33,541 nucleotides of DNA from Anaerolinea sp. (GTDB taxonomy: Bacteria > Chloroflexota > Anaerolineae > Promineifilales > Promineifilaceae). Of this stretch, positions 33,500-33,541 are shown in pieces; position 1 is the first letter of the stretch; every line of letters begins with the position of its first letter. The translations under genes and the position numbers were made by a program. The notes under the pieces are model-generated. The model saw nothing but the letters and a program-made list of their open reading frames with translations. It had not been told where the DNA came from and ran no database searches. The stretch is from contig JACSRF010000396.1 in assembly GCA_014879875.1 (NCBI GenBank), positions 1 through 33,541 on the forward strand, in the 5' to 3' direction.

Positions 33500-33541
33500 A
33501 ATAATGAATAATTAATAATGAATTGTGAAGTAGCTCAGTAC

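Noticed and set aside
33521-33541. Possible tRNA 5' end (TAGCTCAGTAC) at the window edge
   Set aside because: Only about 20 bases are present, and no acceptor stem partner or anticodon can be seen.

Overview
The window reads as about 33.5 kb of a GC-rich (roughly 60%) bacterial chromosome, most likely from the Chloroflexota (Anaerolineae-like). This placement is an inference from the gene families together: a paired DsbA-like/VKOR oxidase, large multi-pass membrane proteins, a cyanobacterial-AAR-like reductase, sugar ABC cassettes with GH65 and GH130 phosphorylases, and a lipoprotein M1 peptidase. No rRNA, tRNA, CRISPR array, transposase or phage gene was seen, so the gene content looks chromosomal.

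Layout. Bases 2-6900 (+ strand): the 3' part of a giant multi-pass membrane protein, a small membrane-anchored protein, and pyrD (class 2 dihydroorotate dehydrogenase). Bases 6978-11470 (- strand): a CBS-domain protein, alanine dehydrogenase and an acetyl-CoA hydrolase/transferase-family CoA-transferase in one probable operon, preceded by a more AT-rich DsbA-like/VKOR disulfide-forming pair and a small frameshifted ORF. Bases 11725-13908 (-): a 727-residue fusion whose C-terminal half resembles cyanobacterial acyl-ACP reductase and which ends in a tail-anchor-like helix. Bases 14221-25385 (-): a complete sugar-utilisation locus, in transcription order LacI regulator, beta-phosphoglucomutase/GH65 fusion, a solute-binding lipoprotein carrying two near-identical binding domains, two permeases (one with an extra four-helix insertion), a YesL/DUF624-like membrane protein and a GH130 phosphorylase. 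No ABC ATPase is present, so a shared ATPase elsewhere is implied. Bases 25482-27564 (+): an alkyltransferase-like protein, a GT2 glycosyltransferase and an HD-domain phosphohydrolase. Bases 27539-33454 (-): Lon protease, an FGGY sugar kinase and an M1-like metallopeptidase lipoprotein.

Two genome-scale signatures overlay these genes. First, the palindrome ACGGCCGT occurs about 54 times by hand count, where base composition predicts about one. It occurs in genes of all kinds and in all three reading frames, like HIP1 in cyanobacteria. It is absent from the DsbA/VKOR segment and from both repeated binding domains of the solute-binding protein. Second, many intergenic gaps are filled by tandem 7-bp repeats. 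In several cases the array tiles the gap from the stop codon of one gene to within a few bases of the next start, leaving no room for a Shine-Dalgarno sequence. Other gaps carry long inverted repeats and shared word families such as ACAGAG/CACGGAG.

The sugar locus forms a coherent pathway. The binding protein and permeases import an oligosaccharide. The GH65 domain phosphorolyses an alpha-glucoside to beta-glucose-1-phosphate and the fused mutase domain converts it to glucose-6-phosphate. The GH130 enzyme would phosphorolyse a beta-mannoside. The LacI protein has two tandem palindromic operators just downstream of its own promoter.
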